A stretch of 64,000 nucleotides of DNA, from assembly GCA_035235625.1 (NCBI GenBank), contig CP141149.1, positions 20,547,548 to 20,611,547 on the forward strand. The letters are read 5' to 3'. Both the position numbers and the translations under genes were made by a program. Below, in pieces: positions 22,500 to 35,216 of this stretch. Within the stretch, counting starts at the first letter, position 1. Every line of letters begins with the position of its first letter. Origin of the DNA: Saururus chinensis (taxonomy: Eukaryota > Streptophyta > Magnoliopsida > Piperales > Saururaceae). The notes under the pieces are model-generated. The model was not told the origin of the DNA. It worked only from the letters and a program-made list of their open reading frames with translations, and did not search any database.

Positions 22500-23812
22500 A
22501 TGTTAGGTTAAATGGCTAATTTATTTTTCAAAATTATGTTAGAAACCTTGAGTATGTATTTAGTCTTAGAATCTAATTAGATGTAGTTGTGGTTGAGTCA
22601 TATTTAGAATTGATAGACTTTAAAAATAGGAGCAAACATGTTCTTATGGCTTAATATATAAGACTAAAAGATGTTAATAGTTTTTTAAGCTTATTAATAT
22701 CACATTTGCATACCAAAATTACTTGGAGAAGTTTCAGAAGTGACTTCAGAGGTTTTAGACTAAGCATGAGAAAACTATAAATATAGTGTACATTAATCAA
22801 TTGCTAGACAATATGAAGAAGAAAATGATCGATAAACACCTGAATCAGCCCTGTGTAAAAATAAGCTAAGAGTTTATCGATTGATCGCTTCATAGACCGA
22901 TCAAATGCTCAAGGTATCATGTGTTCAAAAAACATTGAACAATCTATCATTGTATGAAACGATTGATCACTAATAGTTTAATTTAGTTGCCCTAAATAAG
23001 GCATTCCAAATTGAAATTATTTCCTTGTTGAAGTCAATGACCAAAATCATTTTAGAGACCTATATAAAGGCTAAGAAATGACGAATTTGAAGAGAGGAAA
23101 ACCTAGAAAAAATTAGAGAAGAAGGGAGAGACCTTTGCTTATTTTTTCCTTCAAAATTCACATAGAATTTGAAGAGAAGATCAATGGTGAATTCATGAAG
23201 CTATTCCATAACTAAAGAAGAGATTTCACATATATATTTCAAAAAGAAGTTGCAGCAAATCATTAATGAGAGATTGAAGAATCCAAAAGCCCAAAGTCAA
23301 TACAACAAGAGGAGTTTATTAAAGGCTAGAAGAAGACAAAGAAAAAGGAAGGAGGGAGAAAATTTTCAAGTGCTTGAGGGAGAAGACTTAAAGGCTAGCA
23401 ATGACAAGAACTTGTGGAAATCTAAACAAAGTAAGTTTGTCTTAGAGTCAAAACAAAGGTTGGTGGTTTGCTTGTGTAATGTAATTTTCTTTCTTATGAG
23501 TAGTGCATTGATTGGTTCCTTGTTGGAATAGCCGTGGGTTTTTACACAAATTTGGGTTTTTCTAATTAAATTGTTGTGTTTATAGGTGGATTGAATGCTT
23601 TATGCTTGATTTTTTGCTAGATTGATTCATCATGAGTGCGCATGGATAGTAGATTTACTTGTTTCCACTATATAAGAAAAATTATGCTCATAGAAGCCAT
23701 ATCTCATAATCTTTGTCTTCGTTCAATAATCGAACTAGAGGCAATGTGGTGATTACTAGGTTAATTAGACATATATTAAACTCATAACATCGTATATGCA
23801 ATGCTTAAGTTA
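22500..23812 (+). other. LTR-leader-like sequence, unclassified
   Basis: A strong TATA box (cctatataaaggct near 23,060) follows a segment with gattgatcgcttcatagaccg motifs. A purine-rich transcribed-looking stretch and an open frame of 93 codons (23250-23531, basic, KARRRQRKRKEGE) come next. No retrotransposon protein or LTR boundary is found. An old LTR or a non-coding transcript is possible. I see no host gene in 21.7-23.8 kb. Confidence 0.25.
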
Positions 23813-26429
23813 TCACGCCCCGGCTCCACCCACCCCGATTTGAACACGGTCTGAGGGCCTATCAGCGCGCGGGGGCAACAGAAATTTATAGATTAATGTA
23901 TTGCGGAAGACTTAGCCCCTCTAACGGGCGATTTAACTAAAGGAGTAACGCACCTCACGTCCTTTGAGCAAGAGAAATAAGGATAAAGAAGAGGATACTA
24001 AACTATCACAAATCCTCACACAACCCACATAATAATCTCCAAAGCCTACACATGGCTCAAAATCAGATAAGTTTAGACAAGTCTAAGAACAACAGATAAA
24101 CTCGAGCATAATACATAATCCACCATATAATGTTCTCTAAGGTCAACGAAGAGAAAATCAGAAAATAAAACATCATCAGAATGCCACGAAGGCTAATCCC
24201 ACGAGTACCCATGTCGTGCCTCGAATAAGGTATCCTGCACATCGCACTGTGCAGCCCCAAAACAAATCACAAAAGAGGGGTGAGTACAAAACTCAGTAAT
24301 GGTTTGAAAGCAGTAACATTAATCAGAAAATCATCACAGCACAACATCATGGTAGTTCAAATCCATAAATGACATGGTATACCCTTTTCTGATCATCCCC
24401 TTACTAAACCCCAACTTATCCATAAGTAAAAGATCAAGCATGCATATAACACATATATCAAATCAGTGCATAAATAATCATGTTATAACTTAACATCCAC
24501 CCGGCATAGATAGTGATCCTTATTCAATCGCAATCAAGCATAATGTCTGTAATGTCCCTGAATTTTCTACGATTTTCTGTGATTTTCCTGCTATTTTTCT
24601 GGTCATTTTCGGCGGGAAAATGTGACGCTTCGGTGTATTTGTATTTATATATTTTCCCCTCCGTATTTATACCCGTAGAGTCGGGTGTGGGGCTTAGTCG
24701 CAGGCCGCGGGCCTCGCTGCGCGCTTACGGCGCGAATTTTGGAGGTATAACACGTAACCAGTGAGTTAACGCGCATTAGGGATATGGATGTAAAAATAAA
24801 AAAGGTGAATAGTGAAATCACGGCTTAAAAAGCCATCTCCAGTAAGTTTTTCCAGAACCGACATCCAAAAAAAAAAAAGACGTCCAGAGAGGAGAAGAGA
24901 AAACTCGAGCCCATTTCCGGTCGCTCCGTTCTCCCTCCTCTGTCATGGGATTCTGGCGGTTCTTATCCTGATCTACTTTGCCTCACCGCCACGAGTCCAT
25001 AGACACCGGCTATGACCGCCGCCACGGCCTCTTCGCTCCTACACGAGGTACCGAACCATTTTCGGGATTTTTCTCTCTTTTAATCCCGTTTTTGAACTGT
25101 AGGTGTACGATTTTGACGTCGTTTGCGGCCGCTCTCAACTAGACTTATGTTTAGTTGGCCGCTAGGAACCCATAGGCGCTGGCTAGAGCCACCGCCGTGC
25201 TTTCTGCGCTCCGCTGTGAGCTACCGATCTTTTGGTCGGGTTTTATTCTCTTTTTGCATCTCACTGTCCGTGAGATTGTTTTGGACGCCGGTGTGTTTCC
25301 GGTTGTCGTCCGGCCACCGGTAGGACTCCGTTCAGCCTACCTCGACCCAGTGTCGGTAGGGGGTTGTCGTTTCCGACCCTGCCCCGCCCCTATTGCCTTG
25401 CTCCGCCCGATTAGACGCTTTGGGTACGTCTCGGGTCGCTAGCATCGGCGAGTCGTGGGCCTTTTGGCCATCATGGGCTCTGCCCCGGCTCAGCGACAGT
25501 GAGGGCCAGCCTCACTTGGCCCGATTATACACTCTGCTCGGAGTGGGCCGCTTGCCTTTGCCCTGTATTGTGCGAGATGCACAGCCACCGCACTACGTGT
25601 GTTAGTTGTGGGTGGCGATCGGCGATGTCGCCGTTTTGATCGGCCACCACTTCCTGGCCCTAGCTCTGTTGGCCTTATGTGGGCCTTGGGTCGCCACTGT
25701 CCGACCCATCTCCCCCTAGAGTGGCACTTTTTGGCCGCGTGTGCATGTGGCCATGCGTGCATTTTTGGGTTTAGGCGCCGTATTTGTGCCGCCTGACCAT
25801 CGGATGGCTTTGCCACCGAGTGGAGTTGACCACTAGACTCCTCCTCCACCTCTCCACTGTCCTTGAGCGCCGCCCCATGCCCTCCGCCCTTATGTGGGCC
25901 TTTGTTGACCGAAATCGTCGCCGTTGGGTGCTGTCCACGGCCGATTTCGACGTCTTGTGGCCGGCTGAGCACGTCTTAGCCACCGGCCGATCTTCAGTGT
26001 ACACCATCGACATTTGGTCGCACCGCCACATATGTTGGCACGATATTTCTCCCGGCCGCCCTAGTGTGCCGCCGTGGATCGCGGGTTTTGCCGCATTGAT
26101 TCTGACACCCCGTTTGGCCATGACTAGTTCCGGCGCTTCCTAAAATCCTCGGGACGGCAGCTCTCTCCACTTGGCAAAGCTATTGGCCGCCAGCTCCGCC
26201 GCCGACGCCGCCACCGTCGTGTGCTCGCCATCGAACGTCATGATTACGAGGTAGGGGAGCTTCGAACTCGTAAATTCATGATAGCATGCTTTGAATGAGT
26301 AGTAGCATGCTAGGATTGTATGATTCCATGCTTTGGATGTTATGTAACGATCTGATTGCATGATGTACGTGTAAGCACGATTGTATGGTATGTTGAAATG
26401 CATATGACATGCATGTTGGTTGTAAGTAC

Positions 26430-26620
26430 GTTGGATGTATGTATGTGCTAGTGATGGCTAGCGTGTTTGTTGGTAAGTTTCGTACGTTGATTGAGTATGT
26501 GCTAGTGATGGCTAGCGTGTATGTTTGACGTGTGTTATGCATGTGCTAGTGATGGCCAGCGTGCATGTTTGAAGTATGTATGAATGTGTGTGCATGCCCT
26601 AGTAATGGCTAGTGAGCATG
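26430..26620 (+). repeat. Minisatellite in solo LTR copy 1
   Basis: About four or five diverged units of the gtgctagtgatggctagcgtg type with variable spacing. The homologous array in the second solo LTR (55,165-55,660) is longer and regular at 53 bp. Confidence 0.85.
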
Positions 26621-27869
26621 TTTGTAAGTTACGTATGTATGATCGTATGTGTATGTTATACGTATGTGTGATAGACATACGTATGTATGATGGCTATTAG
26701 CCTATGCTTTGGATATGTGTAAGTGTATGTGGGCAGAGGTATGGGCGATGGACAGTAAGAGGTTGCAGAGGCTTTGTCTGAATTTGGATACGGTTGTGTA
26801 AGCGTATGACAGATGACAGAGGATAAGAGTATGACGGGCAAGGATTAGAATGGATCGGTTTGGGTTGGATTGTATGTTGGGCGATTGTCAGATTGTAAGA
26901 GTGTTCATAATTGTACAAGCATAACGTACATTTTATGAAGCGAAAAGTAAGCATAATTAGTGAGGTATTAAGTAAGAGGGTGACAACTGGGTTTGGCTTT
27001 GAGGAGATTAGTGTGATGGCATTTGTGTACGCTGTTTTGGCCATAAGGTAGATGGCTGAGTATGTAAGACTGTAAGGGTTCGTTGTACGGTGAGGTTTGA
27101 TCATGATATGGATGGGTTAAGCGAAGTCTGCTGCCCTGACGAACTAGGGTTTCGATCGGGCTCAGCTTCGGTTTGATCAGTCGAGGACTGTGAGTTTGTG
27201 TGGCATAATTATACCGCATAATGTACTTAATTCAAACTTGAATTATAAGCATAGCTAATGATAGCGTTGTGAGTTTGAGACCTGAGGGTTCGACGGATTA
27301 AGTTCCGTGTTTGAGCTAGCCGATAATGAGTCGGCTAAGCATTTATCATGTCTTGCCATGGTGGTTATCCTGCGGGTTGTTGTCTGTGTGCTGTGTAGAG
27401 CACCGGACGTCTTTTGCTCTGTTGAGAGCGACGTATGTTTCCGATTTGGTCTGTGTGTTGTATAAGCCCAGACGTTTAATGCTCTGTTGAGAGCGTTGTA
27501 TGATTCCGCCCAAGAGTGGCACTGTATGTTTCTGCCCAAGTGGCACTGTATGTTTTTCTGCCCAAGAGTGGCACTGGCACTATAAGACCCATTATGGTGG
27601 GCAATTGTATGGCACTATAAGACCCCTTATGTGTGGGCAATTGTATGACCCCTTATGTGTGGGTGTATGTTTGCGCGCTCAGGTAAGTAGTATCATGGAC
27701 CTACTCTTACCTGTTTGATCCTGTGCCCCATGAGCACTGGTGTGCCTTACCTTCGGAAAAGTCCATGGCGTCTAGTCACTCCCCGGATGTTAAGGTGTTG
27801 CCCTAGTGGCATTCTTTTCCATTTCGACGCTGGAGCTTATTAGTTGTAATGAGCTCCAGTGGTCGTTGA

Positions 27870-28310
27870 TATGTGTACGATTATGAGTTTGAGCACGACT
27901 GTAAGCGTATGAGTATGAGTACGACTGTAAGCGTATGAGTATGAGAACGACTGTAAGCGTATGTGTATGAGAACGACTGTAAGAGTATGTGTATGAGTAC
28001 GACCGTATGAGTATGAGCACGACTGTAAGAGTATGAGTACGATTGTAAGAGTAAGACTGTAAGCATTTGAATCCGAGCAAGACTGTAAGTGTAAGTTTCT
28101 GAGCAAGACTGTAAGTGTAAGATGTGCGAGTAAGGTCGCACGAGTAAGTGTAAGATGTGCGAGGAAGGTCGCACGAGTAAGTGTAAGCTGTACGAGTAAG
28201 GTCGTACAGGTATGTGTAAGCTGTATGAGTGAGCATATGATTGTACGAGTAAGGTCGTACAAGTATGCGTATGTTGTATGAGTATGTGTACGATGGTACG
28301 AGTAAGTTTG
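27870..28310 (+). repeat. Degenerate short tandem repeats in solo LTR copy 1
   Basis: Alternating units such as gtatgagtacgactgtaagc and gtgcgagtaaggtcgcacga. The long frames on the opposite strand here (repeating TYTYLYDLT) are by-products of this repeat and are not genes. Confidence 0.85.
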
Positions 28311-29082
28311 TAAGACCCTGGATAAGGGTGTTTGTGTAAGTTTTGTTTGATGGTGCTTTTAGTATGTTGTTGGCACGATGGTGCATTTGGTATGACTTTG
28401 GCACAATGGTGCATTTGGTATGTTTGTATGTGCATGAGCATGATATTGATCTGTCTATCTGCTTCATGTTTGAGTTGCATGAACGCATGTACTTATGAAC
28501 TTATTGAGTTCACCGTTTGGGATTTCCCCTACTGGGTATTTTCCTACTGAGTATGAAAATACTCACCCTACCATTTTTAGCCCCGTTGTACAGGAGGCTT
28601 TTGCAGGTGTGTGTTGGAGAGCTCCTAGAGATGGATGCTCATTTCAGCGGTGGATTGATTCCCGTTGACTCAGGTATATGTTTGACTCACTGCGAGTTTG
28701 TTTGTGCCACGATCTAATGTATTGGGTGAGATGAGACGTTAAGATGTTTATATTCTGGACTTTCATTTGGATTAGTCTGTGGACTGTTATGGGACTTGCA
28801 CTCAGGGATGCCTGGGAAGGATTTGTATTTAAAGTCTATGATCATAGCGAATTTAGTCGTACGTGTGTTTTCGAGCAGCGCCTGATGATATTTGCTTTGG
28901 CCGTACGATGTTTGACCGTGTGATGAAAATATTTAGATGGAAAATGGATGTTTAGTGTTTTAAAGTATAAACTGTTTTATCAGGTTTTGATTTCGTCATT
29001 TTTACTCCGATTTACAGACGTTATATTGCAAAAATTTTCCGTGAATTTTGAGGAAAAGGTGTGAAAAATCTCGGGCGTTACA

Positions 29083-29345
29083 ATATCACACATAATCTGC
29101 ATGAGAAGTGTCTCTCACACACTTTCGGATCATGCAATCCATATCACATAAACCTGCATGATAGTGTCTCAATCACACAATTTAGATCATGCATTCATAT
29201 CACATAAACCTTCATAAGAAGTATCTCTAACACATATTTTAGATCATGCAGATATAAATCCCATTCATTCCATAGCTCATTCACCTGCACGACAAGTGTC
29301 TCAACCACACTATATCAAAATCATGCATAATAAATCATATTCACA
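29083..29345 (+). repeat. Minisatellite, about 60-bp units
   Basis: About four or five imperfect units of catgagaagtgtctctcacaca followed by atcatgcaatccatatcaca. It lies directly right of the first solo LTR, and the related piece atcatgcatataac occurs left of it near 24,435. This fits insertion of the solo LTR into the array. Confidence 0.7.
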
Positions 29346-29699
29346 TGTATCACATGATCCCTACATAACTTGTGCAATCCTGGGCAAAATATAATCTCAT
29401 ACACATACATCATCAATCAATTGGCGAGTGTCTCCATCATGGAGAGGAATACAATCATATCACCCGCTCTAGATATCATCTGATTTCCTACATGGAAACC
29501 TAGGGCCTTAACCCAACCTAGACATCAATCCAATTTCCAAATGGAAACCTAGGGTGTTTGGGGTAGTCAGACCCACTGCTCGCCCTCGACAATAGACAAG
29601 GGGAGTCTGATTTCCTTTTAGAAACCTAGAGCAGGTCCGCTTGCCCAAGACAATCCTGGCCAAGGACGTTCGATCTCCTCACGAAGACCTAGAGCAGTG

Positions 29700-30850
29700 T
29701 GTTCACCCTTTGCAAGTGTACAAGGTAATTGTACTAGGATGAGTATTTAAGGGTTGTCAAACCTCAGGGATGGATGAATTATTACTAAATATAAAAAAGA
29801 ATTTACTGATTGAAAACTAAAAAGAACATAAACTTTAATTAAGTAAAAGAAAGAATAAACTATATCAAAAGTAAGAGACTAATATGATAGATTTTACTTA
29901 GGAAATTGAATCCACTATAGAACCATAACAATTTCTTAACTTTTAATCTAAATCTAGTGTGAATATGAATAAGTATTCTCAGCTACAAGCTAGAATTACT
30001 TCAGAAAGAATCATTAATTAATTTCCATGGCATGAACTATCTTCGACAATAGCACGAATCATCTACACTAAATAGCTATAGGCATGACCCGTCTAATCTT
30101 AGTATAACTCATCCAAGTCCTTAATTATCTGAACATTAAAACTATTATATGACCATCTCATCTAAATCACAGAAATTAGAATTGATGCAAATATCAAAAC
30201 CACATCAATCTATCATCTACAAGACAATAAATCAACATAGATTTGAATAAATATGAAAAGCTCTTCCATTAAAAAGGAAATCCTTATCATACAATTGTCA
30301 TAATTCACAACTGAGATCTAAATTAAAAAGAAAAGAAACTGAAACTTATTTATAGCTTCATCAACTCCTAAGTAAAAGAAAAGCCTAGCCTTCCATGGTA
30401 GAAGAAAGCACTTGAATCTCCATTGAAAGCTTTGTGTTTTCTTCCATCTTCTTCTTCCTTCTTCTCTTCAGAAAATCTCCTTGTTAACCTTCAATTTCGA
30501 GCCAAATATGTCTTTATATAGGCCTAAGATCCGTAGGAAGGAGTTGTATATGAAAAGGACTCAAAATTGGGTGAAATAAGGAAACTGCGTGTTATCCCGT
30601 TCGAACGCCCAGCATTCCCGTTTGAATGCTTGAAATGAATTTTCTTCAAAATTACGTTATCCTGATCGAACGGTAAGTGAGGCCGTTCAAACGCCAATGA
30701 AGAATCTGCAAAATAAGCTAATTTAATTTAAAACATCATGGAAGCTTTTTCTAACCTAATTAAATTTAATTTATAATTATTTAACCTATATTAACTCTTA
30801 AATGAGATTAGGAAATAGAATAATTAAGGGTAAAATAACGTATAAATTAT
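29700..30850. other. Repeat-like sequence, no gene
   Basis: It begins gcaagtgtacaaggtaattg, a motif frequent in plant LTR-type repeats, and ends with two cgttcgaacg-containing stretches near 30.6 kb. No coding potential is recognised. It is probably old retrotransposon LTR or leader DNA. Confidence 0.35.
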
Positions 30851-30867
30851 ACTGATCAAATATAAGA

Positions 30868-31499
30868 TCCATTGTGGTGGGCAATTGTATGACCCCTTAT
30901 GTGTGAGTGTTTATGTTTGCACACTCAGGTAAGTAGTATCATAGATCTGCTCTTACCTGTTTGATTATGTGCCCCATGAGCATTGGTGTGTCTTGCCTTC
31001 GAAAAAGTATATGGCGTCTAATCACTCCCCGGAGGTTAAGGTGATGCCCCAGTGACATTCTTTTCCATTTCGAAACTAGAGCTTATTAGTTATAATAAGC
31101 TTCAGTGGTCGATAGTATGTGTACGACTATATGAGTATGTATATTTCTGAGTAAGAGTATGAGTATGAGCGCAACTGTAAGAGTATGTTTCTGAAGAAGA
31201 CTGTAAGTATAAGAATGTACAAGTAAGGTCGTACGAGTATGATTGTACGAGTATAGTCGTACATGTATGTGTAAGTTGTATAAGTAAGTGTATGATTGTA
31301 TGAGTAAGGTCGTACAAATATGTGTAAGTTGTATAAGTGAGCATATGATTGTACGAGTAAGGTCGTATAGGTATGTGTAAGTTGTTTGAGTAAATGTACG
31401 GTGGTACGAGTAAGTTTGTATGACTCTAATTAAGAGTGTATGAGTGACCATATGATTAAGTTGTTTAAGGAAAATGTATGAAAAATCTCAGGCGTTACA
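30868..31499 (+). mobile_element. Truncated LTR fragment of the giant-LTR family
   Basis: It matches the last third of the 4.5-kb LTR, starting at the equivalent of about 27,588 and ending with the same terminal ggcgttaca. It is shorter than the corresponding part of the full copies and is a broken fossil. It carries the same short tandem repeats as 27.87-28.3 kb. Confidence 0.75.
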
Positions 31500-34295
31500 C
31501 CCATTACCTTTCACCTTGTTTTGAGTTGGATTAGCTCCTTAATCACCTCCGAAACCTACCCAACAATATGTTTTTTGTTAATACCCACCTAAATCCAATT
31601 TAGAACTTGAAAATCAATGGAAAATTTTAGATCTAAAGCTTTAGAGACATAAAAATGAAAATTTGAAAGCTAGGGTTTGAAGTAGAGGTGTAAATCAGTG
31701 ACCTAATGGCTTGAAAATGAATTGAATCAATGGGGAAGGATGAGATTAGAAAAAGTTACGAAAAACCCTAATGATTAAGAAGGAATTACGAAAATCTTAC
31801 CTCTAATTACCTTCCTCTTATGACCTAATTGGGGATTAGGCTCTTGATTCCCTAGCTCGGCCATTTCCTTTTATAGGAAAGAAAGGGTTGGACCTAATTA
31901 AAATTGGGGGTGTAAGAAGAATTCTTAACTAAAAGTAGGTAATTGGCCATTTAAACCCAAATTAAGTCCAGAAAAATTCAGAATTTTTTTTTAATGGCTT
32001 GTTTTAATGTTTGGGATGTTTTGGGCCAAAAACCCCAAATTCGATTGTGTGGCCTACAAGGGTTCCCATTAAACCCTAATTTTCAAAAATAATTGAGAAA
32101 ATACCAAAAATTCACAATTAACTTAAATTCACTTAAAACTCATAAAAGTGAAGTTAGTTTTGATTAAAACTTTTGGAAACCGCCTTTATTTCGAAAATCC
32201 CCGAAATCAATAAGAAATGGCTTACACCACACAATGATCATTAAATAATAAATAAAATTAAATGAAAACCAGTTTAAGACAAGAGTTCTTACATAAGTAT
32301 CAACCAACATACATTTTATGCAAATCTTTTAATTGTTTCACTTGTTCTAATTAATACTCAATAGTAAACAATGTCATTAATTATCTCACAATACTTATTT
32401 AATAATTAATAACTCTGTTTAATCCCTTGAACATGTAAACACATCATATGTCAACTAAAATGACACATAATACTAACCACCCATCATTTTTCTGACCCAA
32501 CTCTAGGTTTAAGAGAATAAATGTCACGCTTGAGGTTTTTCTATCCAAGTACTTTAAATTTTCACTAAAATTTTGTTTCAAAATACGGATGTAAATCAAA
32601 GGAATCAATGAAATTCAAAACATGTAAAAATAATTTTTATAAATTAGTCTATGGTACAACCAAATCAACATTCTCAGGCGTGACCCAAAACAAAAACATA
32701 AAAGTGGAACCTACCATGCCATGGTCTTGAAAAACAAATACATCCCAGGTAGGGGTGTTAATGAGCCAAGCTGAGTCGAGTATTGGGCTTGCTCAGCTTG
32801 AACTTGAACTGATGAAGCTTGGCTTGAAACAAGATCAAAATTTTCAACTCGAGCTCGGCTCGAAGTGGAAATCCAAAGCTTGGCTCGAACTCGAGCTCAA
32901 ACTACAATAAGTGAGATCATGAGCCTAGGCTCGAATTGGGCTTGAACTAAAAAAAATAAAAATAATATATACAAAAATCTAAAGTACATGAAGTATCACA
33001 CATACTAATATATTTTCATATTTTCATATTGCTATTCAAATCTCTCATATATTAAGCTACCAAAAATTGAACTAGTCACCAAAGACATGACAACTCCTAT
33101 TCCTAGATTTCATATCTCATTACTTTAGTGACCACAAAAAAGTTCATTATGAGAGTACTATCTAGACCTCAGCAGTAACAAGGGTGTGTGAATTGCCTCC
33201 ACAAATAAAAATCAATATAATTGGACCTCATGAGTGAAATCTAAACTTGGTTCATTGGATGCATTTGTGGGAAAAATCTAAATATAGTTCACTAGATCTC
33301 TAATTCTAAACTAATATGATTGGTTAAATTAAGAATGTTCATTATGCAAGTAGAATTACATATTTATATTTGTTAGGACTAGACTGATCAAAGGTAATAT
33401 TTAAAAATTAAATAATATTATATAGATGAATAAGGGTAGAATAGGAATAAAATAATTTATCGCACCTACATTCCCAATTTTATTAGTAATAGGATTTATA
33501 TTTGTTTGAAATATAATAACATAATATTGGTATTATATAGCATATTATATACCATGTATTCGTGTATATATAGTATATATATTTTTGTAAAATAACATAG
33601 AATATTATGAGTACTTGAAAGGTGAAAGTCAAGAAATTTATGTAACATGGGTATTGTAAGATCCCTGAACTTGAACTAGTTTATTTTATTTTATTTTATT
33701 ATTTATGTGTGGTTTAATGTTAATTTTGATCGATTTTGACCATTTTCGAATTTTAAGTGGTTAACAAATGTTTTAACCCAAAAAAAATTCTTCATATTTA
33801 TGGCTTTTAAGTTAATTTAAGTCATTTGGAATTTTTCTAGAATTTTTACTATTTTTTCCGATAAGTTAGGGTAGGCAGGACCCACCGTGGGCCCCACTTG
33901 CAAAATTTGGATTTTTATCCCTAAATGACCTTAACATTAACCTAAGACCTTGGGTATTTATTTCAAAAAATTTAGACATCAAATTGGGTTTCAAATAAGC
34001 AAGTTTTACTATTTTTAGTATAAAACCCCATTTGTACCCCACTAGTTAATTAGGTCTACCCCACCCTTTACGATAAAATAAAAGGCTCAGCCACTTTCCC
34101 CATTGGATAGCTGATCAATTGGTCACAATGTCGAAAAATGACTGACAAGTGCCAAAAAAATGACTATAAGTAAGGGGGTGATCAATCGGCCTCCAAGAAA
34201 ATTAACCGAAATCCCCCCCCCCGCCCCCCAACAACCGGTGGTCGTGGTTATAGGCGATATGCAACTCTACTAAGTGTACCAAACAAGTGTAAAGT

Positions 34296-34488
34296 TTCTT
34301 ATGTATGGAAGCATTTGACAAAGAAAGAAGTGTCAGATGCAGAAAAACCCAGACATACGCTATAGCAAGTAGTTTGCAATCATTGCAAAACACATCTCAG
34401 TTTTTCCACATGTGGCATGTGTCATCTTTCTAGGCACATCGGTAAGTGCCTTCCAAAGGCCAAAAATTTAGATCCAAGGCAAACATAG
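34296..34488 (+). pseudogene. hAT transposase BED zinc finger remnant
   Basis: The frame reads SYVWKHLTKKEVSDAEKPRH, then a stop (TAG near 34,362), then VCNHCKTHLSFSTCG and CHLSRHIGKC. This is the W-H...C-x2-C...H-x-C pattern of the BED finger that binds the transposon ends. With the stop and no following catalytic domain it is a dead copy. Confidence 0.75.
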
Positions 34489-34680
34489 TTAACTAGTTAT
34501 GCTGGCTCATCGGCTAGTTTGAGCAATTTTATTACTTATGTATTTACAAAATAATTTTATGACTTTTTTAACTAAAGAAGAAACAAATAACTTTGATATT
34601 TTAGTTTAGTGGCAAACACACATGAAAAATGATATCTTGTACTTGCCACCTTAGTGCATAATTCACAAACTCTACCAATG

Positions 34681-34799
34681 TCTACAGTACCTTTGGAGTC
34701 TGCTTTTGGTAGAAGAAGCAGGGTACTTGATGATTGGAGGAGTCGCTTAGATCTAACGACAGTGGAGTATTGTGTCTACTTGAAGGATTGGCTAGATGC

Positions 34800-34803
<4 letters not shown>
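34681..34803 (+). pseudogene. hAT transposase C-terminal dimerisation fragment
   Basis: The frame STVPLESAFGRRSRVLDDWR, then SRLDLTTVEYCVYLKDWLDA and TAA, matches the hAT dimerisation signature (usually ESAFSTGGRVLDxYRSSL...QDWL). The (GA)n microsatellite begins right at its stop codon. It lies about 190 bp after the end of the zinc-finger frame, showing a large internal deletion. Confidence 0.85.

Positions 34804-34833
<30 letters not shown>
34804..34833 (+). repeat. (GA)n microsatellite
   Basis: About 15 GA units directly after the hAT fragment's stop codon. Confidence 0.95.
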
Positions 34834-34835
<2 letters not shown>

Positions 34836-35216
34836 AAACTCTAAAATTAGAATATGAGCTACAAGAAGACTTTAATGAAGTTTCAATTTCTTAGAAAGTT
34901 CAAATGTATCTTTTTATCTTAGTTAGAATATACTTATAATCTTATAGAGATGTGTTAATGTTAAATTACATATGATAGGTAGGTGTGTAGGTGTCAACCT
35001 AGTTAGGGATATACTCATACTATAGTGATGCAATGTTCACTTCCTTAAGATTTAATTTTAAAAAAAATTTATAATTTTAAATAAATTTGTATTATTTTAT
35101 AGTTTAACAAAAAATTAAAAGGGCCCTCGGGCCGGTGAGGCTTGGAACTCAATGCCGGAAGGCCGTGTTGGGCCAAGGTTTGGTAGCGAGGGCCAGGCCT
35201 AGCCCTTTGACACCTC

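Larger units (their letters stand above)
24548..29082 (+). mobile_element. Giant solo LTR, copy 1 (4,535 bp)
   Basis: It starts TGTAATGTCCCTGA and ends CGGGCGTTACA, that is TG...CA. The flanks are atgtc and atatc, a 5-bp target duplication with one change. The same sequence, end to end, occurs at 53,308-57,958 in the same orientation. Only the LTR is present, with no gag or pol between the flanks, so it is a solo LTR left by recombination. It has a GC-rich leader-like part (about 24.85-26.2 kb), a GTGCTAGTGATGG minisatellite, a long run of gtatgagtacgactgtaag-type repeats (27.85-28.3 kb), and the ctgagtatgaaaatactca motif near 28.55 kb. A Ty3/gypsy origin is likely but unproven. Confidence 0.85.
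23815..32690 (-). mobile_element. Old LTR-like sequence, interrupted by later insertions
   Basis: The left side begins tcacgccccggctcc and the right side ends tctcaggcgtga, short inverted ends of LTR kind. The segment gaggggtgagtacaaaactcag near 24,275 is typical of plant gypsy LTRs. The 4.5-kb solo LTR (24,548-29,082) sits inside, and a related LTR fragment lies at 30,868-31,499. Orientation and extent are inferred, and no coding part is seen. It is a broken, ancient fossil; the two ends may not belong to one element. Confidence 0.3.
32754..35216 (+). mobile_element. hAT (Ac-like) transposon, internally deleted
   Basis: The ends are TAGGGGTGTTAATG at the left and TTTGACACCTCTA at the right, near inverted repeats of plant hAT elements, with the usual gctcgagctcggctcg and gggccggtgaggc subterminal sequence. 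The interior holds two parts of a hAT transposase in the same orientation: a BED zinc finger (34,296-34,488) and the C-terminal dimerisation block (34,681-34,803). The catalytic middle is missing. An LTR-like start (tgtaagatccctgaacttg near 33,655) suggests a further insertion. A clear 8-bp target duplication was not seen. Confidence 0.7.

Noticed and set aside
25490-26143. Overlapping frames of 116-160 codons on both strands
   Set aside because: They lie in the GC-rich part of the solo LTR, and the homologous part of the second copy does not keep the same frames.
27790-28488. Long minus-strand open frames (up to 232 codons) rich in T, Y and S
   Set aside because: They are translations of degenerate tandem repeats inside the solo LTR, and the overlapping frames are equally open in other phases. 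The same happens at 31,086-31,451 and 56,918-57,355.
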